Origin: Candidatus Rhodoluna planktonica
GTDB taxonomy: Bacteria > Actinomycetota > Actinomycetes > Actinomycetales > Microbacteriaceae
Length of the DNA: 64,000 nt
NCBI RefSeq assembly: GCF_001854225.1
Contig: NZ_CP015208.1
Coordinates: 372,001 to 436,000, forward strand
Direction: 5' to 3'
A program made the position numbers and the translations under genes. Below are positions 42,010 to 51,217 of the stretch, one piece after another; position 1 is the stretch's first letter; each line of letters opens with the position of its first letter. The notes beneath the pieces are model-generated. The model was not told the DNA's origin and did not search any database. It saw only the letters and a list, made by a program, of their open reading frames with translations.

Positions 42010-43328
42010 TACTGGGCACCAATCTCAGGCCAAATTTCGCCAGTGCCTAGCATCGAGTGCCAGAGGCCAGGAAAACTCGGCATAGTTTTCGATGTCACCC
42101 GCACATCTTCAATTTCGATTCCGGGCACACGAAGACCGATGATGGCGCCGGCGGTAGCCATCCGGTGATCTTCGTAGGTTCGCCAAAGTGCGCCGTGCAG
42201 ATTTTCGCTCGGGTCAATTTCTAGGCCGTCGGATGTCTCGCGAGCGATGCCGCCAATCCGGTTAATCTCAGTTGCCAGTGCAGCTAAACGATCGGTTTCG
42301 TGGCCGCGTAAATGGGCAACACCTCGAATGACAGTTGGGCTATCAGCCAAAGCAGCCAAGGCCGCAATCACCGGGGTTAGCTCGCCGCCGATAGAAAGAT
42401 CAATGTCAATTCCGTGAATCTCACCAGTGCCAGTGATGGTCAACCCTTGTGCCGAGCGAGCGATCGTTGCCCCCATCTGCTGCAAAATACCGTCAAATTC
42501 GTCACCCACCTGGGTAGTTGACTCGGGCCAGTGTTCAATGGTGACCGAGCCGCCAGCGACCATGGCTGCCGCCAAAAATGGGCCAGCATTGGATAGGTCG
42601 GGCTCAATAGCGAAGTTTCCACCGCTTATTGGCCCCGGCAAAACTTGCCAAGCCGAGTCGCCAATTCTGGTGACCTTGACTGAGCGTTTTGCCAGACAGT
42701 CGATGGTCATTTCAATGTGTGGCATTGATGGCAAGTGCTCTCCTTCATGGCGAACAATCAAGCCGGTTTCATATCTTGCGGCAGCCAAGAGCAGTCCACT
42801 TACAAATTGACTAGACGAGGATGCGTCGATTGTTATTTCGCCACCCGGAACGCTGCCTGTTCCGTGAACCGTAAACGGCAGGGCACCCAAGTCTGCGTCG
42901 GTCACGGAGACACCCAAAGCCCGCAACGAATCGATGGTGGTTTTCATTGGGCGACGTCGAGCAGCGGCGTCACCGTCAAAGTGAACATCCTGATTAGACA
43001 AGACCGAGATGGGCGGAACAAAGCGCATTACTGTTCCAGCCAGGCCACAATCGATGTTGGCTGATCTGTCGAAAGTAGCGGGGGTAACACGAACTTTTCC
43101 GTCAGCAGCGATAGAAATTTCGGCGCCCAGTGCTTTCAAAGCATCAATCATGAGCAAACTGTCGCGTGACATTAGCAGGCCGGTCAAAACCGAAGGCTCG
43201 TCAGCCAACGCAGATAAAACTAACTCTCGATTGGTCAGTGACTTCGAGCCGGGGAGGCCCAACGTCGCATTCAATTGGCCAGTGGCAAGCGGCGCTGGCC
43301 AGGGCTGGGAATAATGCGAGGCTGTCAT
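42009..43328 (-). CDS. aroA: 3-Phosphoshikimate 1-carboxyvinyltransferase (EPSP synthase)
   Basis: Sixth step of the shikimate pathway. Key motifs are LPGSKSLTNRELVL (the shikimate-phosphate-binding Lys and Ser), GLAGTVMRFVPP, DGDAAARRRPMKTTIDSL, ASSSSQFVSGLLLAA, and the C-terminal LRGHETDRLAALATEI and YEDHRMATAGAIIGL. Length of 439 residues from the ATG at 43328; TATTTT eight bases earlier could be the -10. Two earlier in-frame ATGs at 43358 and 43349 are less likely. The divergent sigH promoter lies partly within its first codons. Confidence 0.95.
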   Translation of the reverse strand: MTASHYSQPWPAPLATGQLNATLGLPGSKSLTNRELVLSALADEPSVLTGLLMSRDSLLMIDALKALGAEISIAADGKVRVTPATFDRSANIDCGLAGTVMRFVPPISVLSNQDVHFDGDAAARRRPMKTTIDSLRALGVSVTDADLGALPFTVHGTGSVPGGEITIDASSSSQFVSGLLLAAARYETGLIVRHEGEHLPSMPHIEMTIDCLAKRSVKVTRIGDSAWQVLPGPISGGNFAIEPDLSNAGPFLAAAMVAGGSVTIEHWPESTTQVGDEFDGILQQMGATIARSAQGLTITGTGEIHGIDIDLSIGGELTPVIAALAALADSPTVIRGVAHLRGHETDRLAALATEINRIGGIARETSDGLEIDPSENLHGALWRTYEDHRMATAGAIIGLRVPGIEIEDVRVTSKTMPSFPGLWHSMLGTGEIWPEIGAQ

Positions 43329-43333
43329 AGGTT
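43308..43333 (+). promoter_or_regulatory. SigH-type promoter driving sigH
   Basis: GGAAT at 43308-43312, a spacer of exactly 18 bases, and GTT at 43331-43333. This equals the GGAAT-N18-GTT consensus known for SigH of mycobacteria and SigR of Streptomyces. It lies 52 bases before the sigH start, so sigH is predicted to be autoregulated; the -35 element lies within the aroA coding region. Confidence 0.7.
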
Positions 43334-43384
43334 TCAAAAATACCAGCATAAAAGGCACTAGCGAGCAGAAAAGGACGGTTGACT

Positions 43385-44047
43385 ATGGCATCTATGGCCG
43401 CAGCAGGCGCTCTTTTAGCCAAGCCAATAGACTCTTCGATGATGAAAAAGTCTGAAAATTCTGTTGCTGCAGACAAATTACGTTCCTTTGAATTGCAGGC
43501 GTTGCCCTTGATGCCGCAGCTTTACGGTGCTGCACTGCGTTGGACCAGAAACCCATCAGATGCTGAAGATCTTGTTCAAGAAACTTTTGCAAAGGCCTAC
43601 ATTGCCTGGGCTCAGTTTGAACAGGGTACAAACTTGAAGGCATGGCTCTACCGAATCATGACCAACACCCACATCAATCTCTACAACAAGCGCGCCAAAG
43701 ATCAAGCTAAGGGCGCCCTTGATGAGTTAGAAGATTGGCAACTTGGTTCAGCTGAATCAGTTACCTCCACCAGCTCGCGTTCGGCCGAGCTAGAGGCCAT
43801 CGATAACTTGCCAAGCAAGGCAGTTAAAGATGCTCTCAACCAAATTCCAGATGAATTTCGCATGGTTGTTTACTATGCGGTGGTCGATGGTCTGCCATAC
43901 GCAGAAATTGCCCAAATTATGAACACCCCGGTCGGAACCGTGATGTCACGGCTTCACCGTGGTAAAAAATTACTCAAGAAACTCTTGGCTGAATACGCTG
44001 CTCAAGAGGGTTACAACGTTACAAATTCGGGGACAGCTAATGACTGA
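43385..44047 (+). CDS. sigH: ECF sigma factor of the SigH/SigR group
   Basis: Group IV sigma factor that controls the thiol-oxidative and heat stress response. Region 2 is clear ([39 protein letters not shown]) and region 4 gives the helix-turn-helix [25 protein letters not shown]. The N-terminal 30 residues and the linker ([16 protein letters not shown]) are unconserved. Length of 220 residues. ATG at 43385 with AAGGA nine bases before it; a TTG two codons earlier and an ATG at 43394 are alternatives. Its last eight bases overlap the anti-sigma gene. The neighbours aroA and rsgA are those of sigH in M. tuberculosis. Confidence 0.93.
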   Translation: MASMAAAGALLAKPIDSSMMKKSENSVAADKLRSFELQALPLMPQLYGAALRWTRNPSDAEDLVQETFAKAYIAWAQFEQGTNLKAWLYRIMTNTHINLYNKRAKDQAKGALDELEDWQLGSAESVTSTSSRSAELEAIDNLPSKAVKDALNQIPDEFRMVVYYAVVDGLPYAEIAQIMNTPVGTVMSRLHRGKKLLKKLLAEYAAQEGYNVTNSGTAND

Positions 44048-44288
44048 CTTTGATTGCCAAGAGACGAAGCGGCATGTGCACGAGTACCTGCACAATCAGC
44101 TAAGTGATGATGAAATTCGTGACATCACCGCGCATTTAGCTAATTGCGATAGTTGCGAGGCTGACTACGACATGGAAAACCTAATCAACGGGGTCATCAA
44201 AGAGGCCTGCGATGAAGCTCCTCCAGCCGAGTTAGCTCAGCGAGTTTTGGCCAGGATCCGGGAGGTCCAGGCCGGCGAGGCCCACTAA
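44040..44288 (+). CDS. rsrA: Zinc-containing anti-sigma factor (RsrA/RshA type)
   Basis: Redox-sensitive ZAS protein that binds and silences SigH until its Cys residues are oxidised. The 82-residue product has the HX3CX2C motif HLANCDSC at about residues 35-42, an upstream HVHEYLH with further ligands, and a helical C-terminus. ATG at 44040 overlaps the sigH stop by eight bases; longer in-frame extensions overlap sigH too far. The pair sigH-rsrA with a SigH promoter makes a feedback circuit: oxidation frees SigH, which raises both genes. Confidence 0.93.
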   Translation: MTDFDCQETKRHVHEYLHNQLSDDEIRDITAHLANCDSCEADYDMENLINGVIKEACDEAPPAELAQRVLARIREVQAGEAH

Positions 44289-44309
44289 CTTTTAGGCAGA
44301 TTCAGGCGG

Positions 44310-44921
44310 TTACTGCTGTTCGGTTATGCCGAGCCACTCGTACCAGCCGCGATTAAGCACCAGCCAAGCAATTAGCCCATAACCAATTTGACCGGGAAAG
44401 CCCCGGCTTGAGACGGCCAGGTCATTGTTCCAACCTTCGTGCTCAACCAGAGGGCGAAAACAATCCACAAACGGTATTGACCGTCGATTTGCAACGTCTT
44501 CAAAACCGGTAGCCAAGTGCTCGATCTCGTAATTCAATTCATTATTTCGGTGCGGGGTCGGACCCACCAAAAAAGTTGCGATCCCGTTTCGGTGTGCTTC
44601 GTCAAGAATTGTTGCGATGTTGAGTCGGCTTCGAGAAATTGAAATGCCGGCCGCTGGGTCGTGATTGCTCAGGGCGATCACAAGACGGTTTTCTGTTTCC
44701 GAACTGAATCTGCGTTGAACTTCAGACATCCATCGCTCGGCCAGCATGCTGGTGGTTTCATTTGGCACAGCTAGGGCATAAATCTCGACGTTTCGACCTT
44801 CAATTGTTGTTTTAGCCGTTACTCGACCAACCCAGCCCATTCCTTTAGGGTCGCCAGCGGATGTGATCAGCGCATCGCCAAGAATTACGATGCGAAGATC
44901 GCGTCCGGTGGTCTCAAGCAT
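44310..44921 (-). CDS. SGNH-hydrolase-fold protein lacking the catalytic serine and histidine
   Basis: The 203-residue product looks like a GDSL/SGNH esterase: block I LRIVILGDALITSAGDP, an Asn-type block III (VIALSNHDPAAG), and a C-terminal block (RGFPGQIGYGLIAWLVL). The nucleophile position of GDS is Ala (GDAL), and the DXXH of block V is replaced, so it should not be an active esterase of the usual type. I remember relatives beside kgd in Microbacteriaceae with a similarly altered GDE/GDA motif, so this may be family-wide. It is three bases downstream of kgd on the same strand and likely co-transcribed. Function unknown. Confidence 0.75.
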   Translation of the reverse strand: MLETTGRDLRIVILGDALITSAGDPKGMGWVGRVTAKTTIEGRNVEIYALAVPNETTSMLAERWMSEVQRRFSSETENRLVIALSNHDPAAGISISRSRLNIATILDEAHRNGIATFLVGPTPHRNNELNYEIEHLATGFEDVANRRSIPFVDCFRPLVEHEGWNNDLAVSSRGFPGQIGYGLIAWLVLNRGWYEWLGITEQQ

Positions 44922-44923
44922 TT

Positions 44924-47900
44924 CTAGGCGTCAAATGCGCGAGCGATGAGGTCGGCCTGCTCTGCCGCGTGCTGCTTGGCCGAACCGGTAGCCGGAGATG
45001 CCGAGGCTGGACGTGAGACCAACTTGGCAACCTGACCGTTCATGTAACGCGGCAAGAAAAGACCGATGTATGTCCAAGGTCCCTGGTTTGCCGGTTCATC
45101 CTGTACCCAAACCAATTCAGCATTTGGATACTGGGCATAGGTCGCCTTGATTTCATCCACTGGGGTTGGGTAAAGCTGCTCAACGCGAACGATTGCTGTG
45201 GTTCGATCGCCGCGTTTTTGTGACTCGGCCAACAGATCCCAATAGACCTTGCCAGAGCAGAAGAGCACTCGACGAACTTGGTTCTTGTCGAGGCCCTGCT
45301 GATCATCGATTACCGTCTGGAAAGTGCCGCTGGTGAAGTCTTCAACTGTCGACGACGCTGCCTTGAGGCGAAGCATTGACTTGGGGCTGAAAATCACCAA
45401 AGGACGCTTTGGAGTGGAGTAGGCCTGGCGGCGCAAAAGATGGAAATGGTTGGCCGGTGTTGACGGCTGAGCCACTGTCATGTTGTTTTGGGCACAGAGC
45501 TGCAAGTATCTTTCGATTCGAGCAGATGAGTGGTCTGGGCCCTGACCTTCGTAACCATGTGGCAGCAGCAAGACTAGGCCCGAGTGCTGACCCCATTTTT
45601 GCTCTGCCGACGAAATAAATTCGTCGATGATGGTCTGCGCACCGTTGGCAAAATCACCAAACTGTGCTTCCCAAAGAACCAAGGCGTCATTGTTTTCGAC
45701 TCCGTAACCGTATTCGAAGCCCATAGCCGCATACTCGCTCAAGAGTGAGTCGTAGATGTAGAACTTGGCCTGGTCCTCGGTTAGGTTTCGAAGCGGCATC
45801 CATTCTTGACCGTTTTCGCGATCGTGGAAGACTGCGTGGCGCTGAACAAATGTTCCGCGGCGGCTATCTTGACCCGCCATGCGAACAACTTTGCCTTCAA
45901 TCAGTAACGAACCAAAGGCGAGCAATTCGCCAAAGCCCCAGTCGATGCCGCCTTCACGAGACATTTCGACGCGCTTTGCGAGTAGTTGCTGCAACTTCGG
46001 ATGAACGTTGAAACCCGGAGGCATGTTGGCGTGGGCATTTCCGATTAGCTCAACCACCTGGCGAGGAATCGCTGTTTCGTGCTCGACACCGGTGTGGTCG
46101 CTGGCTGTTGTTCCAATTCCAACTGGACGAGCCTGCAATTCAACTGGCTTGCTTTGAGCTTCATGCACTTCGGTGAAGGCGCCCTCAAGGCGGCTCTGGA
46201 AGTCAGAGTTGGCTGTTTCAAACTCTTCACGGGTGATGTCTCCGCGACCGACCAGTGATTCAAGGTATAGGGTTCGAACCGAGCGCTTGGCTTCAATGAG
46301 GTTGTACATTAGCGGCTGAGTCATCGATGGGTCATCACCCTCGTTGTGACCGCGGCGACGGTAGCAAACGATGTCGAGAACAACATCTTTTTTGAATTCC
46401 TGGCGGAATTCAAAAGCCAGACGTGCCGTGCGAACTACAGCTTCAGGATCGTCACCGTTTACGTGGAAAATCGGAGCCTGAATGCCCTTGGCGATATCGG
46501 TCGCATAGATGGTAGACCGTGATTCGCTAGGGGGAGTGGTGAAACCGACCTGGTTATTGATCACGATGTTGATGGTTCCGCCGGTTTTGTAACCGCGCAA
46601 CATCGACATGTTAAGAACTTCTGGAACCACACCTTGGCCGGCAAATGCAGCGTCACCGTGAATAATCACTGGCAAAACTGGGAAGTTGTTGTCGTTGATG
46701 GTGTCGGCTAGATCTAGTTTTGCTCGAACAATACCTTCGACAACTGGGTTAACCGCTTCGAGGTGAGATGGGTTTGCGGCAAGAGAAACGCGAACCTGCT
46801 TGCCCTCCATGTTGGTGAAGACACCCTCGGTGCCCAAGTGGTACTTAACGTCACCCGAACCCTGAACGGTAGAGGTGTCGGTGTTTCCTTCAAATTCTTT
46901 AAAGACCTGACCATAGGTCTTTCCGGCCACGTTGGTTAGCACGTTCAAGCGACCGCGGTGAGCCATACCGATGACGACCTCCTGCAGGTTGGCGTTTGCC
47001 GACTCCTGCAAGATTTCGTCAAGAGCGGCAATTGTCGACTCTCCACCTTCGAGGCTGAAACGCTTTTGACCAACAAACTTGGTTTGCAAGAAGGTTTCGA
47101 AAGCTTCGGCCTCGTTTAGTTTCTCAAGAATTCGCAGTTGCTCTTCACGGGTTGGCTTCGCGTATGGGCGCTCCAGTTTTTCCTGGAACCATTTGCGCTG
47201 TGCTGGGTCTTGAATGTGTGCGTACTCAACACCAACGGTTCGGCAGTAACTGTCGCGAAGAATTTTGTAGATTTCGCGGAATTGCATTTCGCTCTTGCCA
47301 CCAAAACCACCGGTTCGGAAGGTTCGGTCTAGATCCCAGAGGCTGAGACCGTGATTTGTGATGTCGAGGTCTGGATGCGAACGCTGACGGTACTCGAGCG
47401 GATCGATGTCGGCCATGAGGTGGCCGCGAGCACGGTAGGCATTGATGAGTTCTTGAATTCGAGCTTCTTTTTCACGGTCGTCTGCGCCGTTGCGCTCAAA
47501 GTCGGTAACCCACTTGACTGGCTGGTACGGGATGCGCAGGTCGCTGAAAATCTCTTCGTAGAAGCCTCGTTCACCGAGCAGCAGTTCGTGAATTTTCTTT
47601 AGGAACTCGCCTGAGCCTGCACCTTGAATAACTCGGTGGTCGTAGGTCGAGGTCAACGTGATGGTCTTGCTGATGCCGAGCTTAGAAAGCTGTGCGTCAG
47701 ACATTCCCTGGAACTCGGCTGGATAGTCGAGTGCGCCAGCACCGATGATGCAACCCTGGCCCTTCATCAGACGTGGAACCGAGTGCACTGTACCAATTCC
47801 ACCTGGGTTGGTGAGCGAAATAGTTGAGCCAGCAAAATCACCAGCGGTCAACTTGTTGTCGCGCGCGCGTTTCACCAAGTCTTCGTAAGCCGATAGGAAT

Positions 47901-48697
47901 TCGGCAAAGTTCAGACGCTGAGCACGCTTGATGTTTGGGACCAGCAAGGCTCTGGTGCCATCCTCTTTCGGAATGTCAATTGCCAGACCGAAATTGATGT
48001 TTGCTGGAGTCACTGCAGACGGCTTGCCGTCGACCTCGTCGTAGTAGACGTTTTGGCTTGGAAATTCTTTGAGCGCACGAACAATTGCGTAGCCAATAAT
48101 GTGCGTAAACGAAACCTTGCCGCCCCTGGTGCGAGCTAGGTGTGAGTTGATGACGATGCGGTTATCAATCAAAAGCTTGGCTGGAATGGTTCGCACCGAG
48201 GTGGCGGTAGGAACCTGAAGCGATGCATCCATGTTTGCTGCCAGCGCTTTGGACATGCCCTTGAGCACGGTTACCTGGTCTTCAGCAGACTCATCTTCTT
48301 GAACCGGGATGGCTGTGGTTACCGGTGCCTGAGCAGGAATTGGCTGTGGTCGGGCTTCTACTCGGGTGGTCTTGGCAACTAATTGAGCATCACCAGCCAT
48401 CGGAGTTTCGACAGCGGGTGCGGCTGCTGTCGCAGCTGGTGCCGGAGCGGGAGCTGATGCAGGAACGGTAGGTGTAATCGGCGTTACTGGAGTTGAAGTT
48501 TGCGCGATCGTAACCGGTCCAGTTGAAACGTGCGGTGTCTCGGTGGGGCGGTAGTTTTCCAAGATTGGCCACCAGGATTTGTCGACCGAGTCGGGATTTT
48601 CTTTGAACTGTGCGTACATTTCGTCGACGAGCCAGTCATTGGCTCCGAAATCGTTTTCGCTGCTGAAGTTATCGGCGTTGCCAGACAGAGAAACCAC
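44924..48697 (-). CDS. kgd: Multifunctional 2-oxoglutarate decarboxylase/dehydrogenase (KGD, SucA-type fusion)
   Basis: Actinobacterial E1 with a fused E2 catalytic domain. The N-terminus has the E1 helix (NDWLVDEMYAQFKENPDSVDKSWWPILENY), followed by a Pro/Ala/Thr linker (about 50-140), the succinyltransferase domain with His354 in STYDHRVIQGAGSGEF, and the ThDP-dependent E1 (GMAHRGRLNVLTNV, HGDAAFAGQGVV, RRRGHNEGDDPSMTQP, the transketolase-like C-terminal half). About 1,257 residues. It lacks a lipoyl domain, so it must use a lipoylated E2 elsewhere. GTG at 48697 is chosen because CAATGT ends six bases before it; relatives start at the same distance from NDWLVDE. In mycobacteria the protein also makes 2-hydroxy-3-oxoadipate and is regulated by GarA. 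Confidence 0.95.
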   Translation of the reverse strand: MVSLSGNADNFSSENDFGANDWLVDEMYAQFKENPDSVDKSWWPILENYRPTETPHVSTGPVTIAQTSTPVTPITPTVPASAPAPAPAATAAAPAVETPMAGDAQLVAKTTRVEARPQPIPAQAPVTTAIPVQEDESAEDQVTVLKGMSKALAANMDASLQVPTATSVRTIPAKLLIDNRIVINSHLARTRGGKVSFTHIIGYAIVRALKEFPSQNVYYDEVDGKPSAVTPANINFGLAIDIPKEDGTRALLVPNIKRAQRLNFAEFLSAYEDLVKRARDNKLTAGDFAGSTISLTNPGGIGTVHSVPRLMKGQGCIIGAGALDYPAEFQGMSDAQLSKLGISKTITLTSTYDHRVIQGAGSGEFLKKIHELLLGERGFYEEIFSDLRIPYQPVKWVTDFERNGADDREKEARIQELINAYRARGHLMADIDPLEYRQRSHPDLDITNHGLSLWDLDRTFRTGGFGGKSEMQFREIYKILRDSYCRTVGVEYAHIQDPAQRKWFQEKLERPYAKPTREEQLRILEKLNEAEAFETFLQTKFVGQKRFSLEGGESTIAALDEILQESANANLQEVVIGMAHRGRLNVLTNVAGKTYGQVFKEFEGNTDTSTVQGSGDVKYHLGTEGVFTNMEGKQVRVSLAANPSHLEAVNPVVEGIVRAKLDLADTINDNNFPVLPVIIHGDAAFAGQGVVPEVLNMSMLRGYKTGGTINIVINNQVGFTTPPSESRSTIYATDIAKGIQAPIFHVNGDDPEAVVRTARLAFEFRQEFKKDVVLDIVCYRRRGHNEGDDPSMTQPLMYNLIEAKRSVRTLYLESLVGRGDITREEFETANSDFQSRLEGAFTEVHEAQSKPVELQARPVGIGTTASDHTGVEHETAIPRQVVELIGNAHANMPPGFNVHPKLQQLLAKRVEMSREGGIDWGFGELLAFGSLLIEGKVVRMAGQDSRRGTFVQRHAVFHDRENGQEWMPLRNLTEDQAKFYIYDSLLSEYAAMGFEYGYGVENNDALVLWEAQFGDFANGAQTIIDEFISSAEQKWGQHSGLVLLLPHGYEGQGPDHSSARIERYLQLCAQNNMTVAQPSTPANHFHLLRRQAYSTPKRPLVIFSPKSMLRLKAASSTVEDFTSGTFQTVIDDQQGLDKNQVRRVLFCSGKVYWDLLAESQKRGDRTTAIVRVEQLYPTPVDEIKATYAQYPNAELVWVQDEPANQGPWTYIGLFLPRYMNGQVAKLVSRPASASPATGSAKQHAAEQADLIARAFDA

Positions 48698-48703
48698 CCT
48701 CTT

Positions 48704-48709
48704 ACATTG
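48704..48709 (-). promoter_or_regulatory. -10 element of kgd, leaderless type
   Basis: Minus strand CAATGT (48709-48704), six bases (AAGAGG), then GTG at 48697. The AAGAGG touches the start codon, too near to act as a normal Shine-Dalgarno. Confidence 0.4.
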
Positions 48710-48864
48710 TCCGTTCAATGAGCAACTTATAGCCTACCCGCTCAACTTTGGATAACCGGATAAAAAATGACTTCTGCACCATTCTTGGCGAAACTTTGCC
48801 AACTAAAATGTCCCTGTATGGATAAATCGGGGTATGACCATAGTCGCCTAGGCGGTGCAGACTC

Positions 48865-50184
48865 GTGAACGAGTGGCTTGCGCTGGGTTTCGGTATTTTT
48901 CTCACCATCGGAACAGGCTTTTTTGTAGCGAGTGAATTTTCGCTGCTAAACGTAGAGCGAAACGAACTTGAAGCTAGGGCAGCTCGAGGTGAGGCCGGCC
49001 TAACCGCACCAATCAGGGCGCTAAAACGCACCAGCACTCATCTAAGTGCAGCTCAGTTGGGTATTACCCTGACCACACTGCTCACCGGATACGTGGCAGA
49101 GCCTGCACTGACCAAACTGCTTTCTCCACTTTTTGTAAACGTTCAAGTTTCACAAAGCACCAAAGAGGTTTTCGGCCTGGTTGCAGCCATGGCTATTGCA
49201 ACCCTGTTTTCGTTTTTGATTGGTGAGTTGGTGCCCAAGAACCTGGCGCTGTCTATCCCGCTGCCAACCCTCAAGTTTGTGGTTGGTTTTCAGCTTGCCT
49301 TTACCTGGGTATTTGCGGTGATGATCAAGTTTCTGAATTTCACCGGTAATGCCATTGTTCGAAGTTTCGGCATCGAACCAAAAGAAGAATTGAGTGCTTC
49401 CAGGTCGGCAGAAGAACTTAGCTCGCTGGTAAAGCGCTCGGCTGTCTTAGGTGCACTAGATGCTCAAACGGCAACTTTGTTGACTAAAACTCTGGCGCTG
49501 AGTCAGTTGGTCGCGGCCGATGTGATGACACCACGCCCACGCATCCACTTTTTAGAAAAAGATGCCAGCATTGACAATCTTGTATCAGCGTCGATCAAGA
49601 CCGGCTATTCACGTTTTCCAATTATTGATGGTTCGTCGGATGACGTTCTTGGAGTCGCCCACATCAAACAAGCGGCTTCTGTTCCCAGAGAAAAGCGCGC
49701 CGAAGTTCCGGTAACCGCAATCATGGTTGAGGCCATTCGCGTACCAGAAACTATGCGCCTCGAAAATCTGATGGGTGAATTGCGAGCCAAAGGTCTGCAG
49801 CTGGCGATAGTTGTTGACGAATATGGCGGAACTGCCGGATTGGTCACCCTAGAAGATCTTGTTGAAGAACTGGTTGGCGAGTTGGTTGACGAACACGACC
49901 GAGCCAAGGCCGGCATCACTCGTGGGGCAAATTCTTCGGTCCTATTTCCCGGGATGATTCGACCTGATGAATTGGCTGAAATGGCTATTCGGGTGCCAGA
50001 TAGCGGAGCCTATGAGACAGTTGCCGGCTACATCATGATTGTTTTGGGTCGGATTCCAGCTGTCGGAGACGAAATTGAAATTGATGGTGGCCGCTTGCGC
50101 GTCGAGCGCATGGATGGTCGTCGAATCGATCGGGTCCGATTTACCCCGGCGGCGCTTCTGGAAGCTGGTGAAGTTAATGTCTAG
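48865..50184 (+). CDS. CNNM/HlyC-CorC family membrane protein (CBS domains)
   Basis: Membrane protein of the CNNM family, members of which transport magnesium or sodium. Order of parts: DUF21 membrane domain with about four helices (residues 1-190, including FFVASEFSLLNVERNELEARA and LIGELVPKNLALSIP), two CBS motifs (about 205-330, VMTPRPRIHFLEKD and VPETMRLENLMGELR, with the VDEYGGTAGLVTLEDLVEELVGELVDEHD element), and the C-terminal CorC_HlyC domain (about 345-430). Length of 439 residues. The start is GTG at 48865. The second paralogue overlaps its end by eight bases. Confidence 0.93.
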   Translation: MNEWLALGFGIFLTIGTGFFVASEFSLLNVERNELEARAARGEAGLTAPIRALKRTSTHLSAAQLGITLTTLLTGYVAEPALTKLLSPLFVNVQVSQSTKEVFGLVAAMAIATLFSFLIGELVPKNLALSIPLPTLKFVVGFQLAFTWVFAVMIKFLNFTGNAIVRSFGIEPKEELSASRSAEELSSLVKRSAVLGALDAQTATLLTKTLALSQLVAADVMTPRPRIHFLEKDASIDNLVSASIKTGYSRFPIIDGSSDDVLGVAHIKQAASVPREKRAEVPVTAIMVEAIRVPETMRLENLMGELRAKGLQLAIVVDEYGGTAGLVTLEDLVEELVGELVDEHDRAKAGITRGANSSVLFPGMIRPDELAEMAIRVPDSGAYETVAGYIMIVLGRIPAVGDEIEIDGGRLRVERMDGRRIDRVRFTPAALLEAGEVNV

Positions 50185-51217
50185 CGATTGGCAGGGGCTC
50201 ATTTGGCTGGTTGTTTTACTTGCCGCTAACGCTTTCTTTGTTGGCGCCGAATTTGCCGTGATTGCTGCTCGGCGAGCACAAATTGAGCCTCGAGCTGAAG
50301 CGGGCTCGAAACCGGCAAAAATGACACTTGCTGGCATGGAGCGTGTTTCGTTGATGTTGGCCACAGCCCAACTCGGAATCACTGTTTCGTCGCTGCTAAT
50401 TTTGCTGATTGCCGAGCCAAGTATTCACCACCTGCTTGAGTATCCGCTTGGTGCGCTGGGCTGGTCTGAAGAGGTCGTTTCGACAGTCGCGTTTGTTATC
50501 GCGCTGCTTTTGGTGACTTACCTGCATGTCGTGCTTGGTGAGATGGTGCCAAAAAATATCGCAATTGCGGTGCCAGAGCGTTCGGCGCTTATTCTCACCC
50601 CGGTGCTTTACAGCGTCGCCACTTTGGTCAAGCCCATTGTCGTTAGTTTGAATGCGGTTTCGAACACCATGCTTCGAGCCTTCAAAATTGAGCCTAAAAA
50701 CGAGGCAAACTCAGCTTTTACGCTTGATCAGGTAGAAGACATCGTTGAACATTCGACTCGCGAGGGTGTGCTGAGAGATGCCAGCGGCGCCCTAACCAAT
50801 ACTTTTGAATTCACCGACAAACAAGTCTCTGATGTGACCGTCAAGTTGCAAGATTTGGTGAGCTTTAGTGAAACGGTGTCGCCGCGCGAGATTGAGCAAG
50901 CAGTTGCAAAATACGGCTACTCTCGCTTTCCGCTAACCGATGAAAACGATGAGCTCATCGGCTACCTGCACCTGAAAGATGTCATCGATCTCGATCTCGA
51001 TGAAGCCGACGAGCCATTCCCGGCAAAGCGGGTGCGAACCCTCATTTCGTTGCCCGACACGACAGAACTCGAAGATGCGCTGGCCAGCATGAGACGAGTG
51101 AATGCTCACCTAGCCAAGGTGTTTGACGCACAGGGCACCGTTCTAGGAGTGCTCTTCCTCGAAGATATCTTGGAAGAACTCGTTGGCGAAGTGCAGGATG
51201 CCTCGCAGCGCGACTAA
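50177..51217 (+). CDS. CNNM/HlyC-CorC family membrane protein, short paralogue
   Basis: Paralogue of the preceding gene, 346 residues. It has the DUF21 membrane domain (ANAFFVGAEFAVIAARRAQIEPRAE, VLGEMVPKNIAIAVPE) and a CBS pair (KLQDLVSFSE, YGYSRFPLTDENDELIGYLHLKDVIDL), but ends right after VLFLEDILEELVGEV, lacking the C-terminal CorC_HlyC domain of its neighbour. The two together could form a heterodimer with one CorC domain, an inference. ATG at 50177 lies within the previous stop region (ATGTCTAG), so translation is coupled. Its stop codon abuts that of the convergent old yellow enzyme with no base between. Confidence 0.91.
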   Translation: MSSDWQGLIWLVVLLAANAFFVGAEFAVIAARRAQIEPRAEAGSKPAKMTLAGMERVSLMLATAQLGITVSSLLILLIAEPSIHHLLEYPLGALGWSEEVVSTVAFVIALLLVTYLHVVLGEMVPKNIAIAVPERSALILTPVLYSVATLVKPIVVSLNAVSNTMLRAFKIEPKNEANSAFTLDQVEDIVEHSTREGVLRDASGALTNTFEFTDKQVSDVTVKLQDLVSFSETVSPREIEQAVAKYGYSRFPLTDENDELIGYLHLKDVIDLDLDEADEPFPAKRVRTLISLPDTTELEDALASMRRVNAHLAKVFDAQGTVLGVLFLEDILEELVGEVQDASQRD

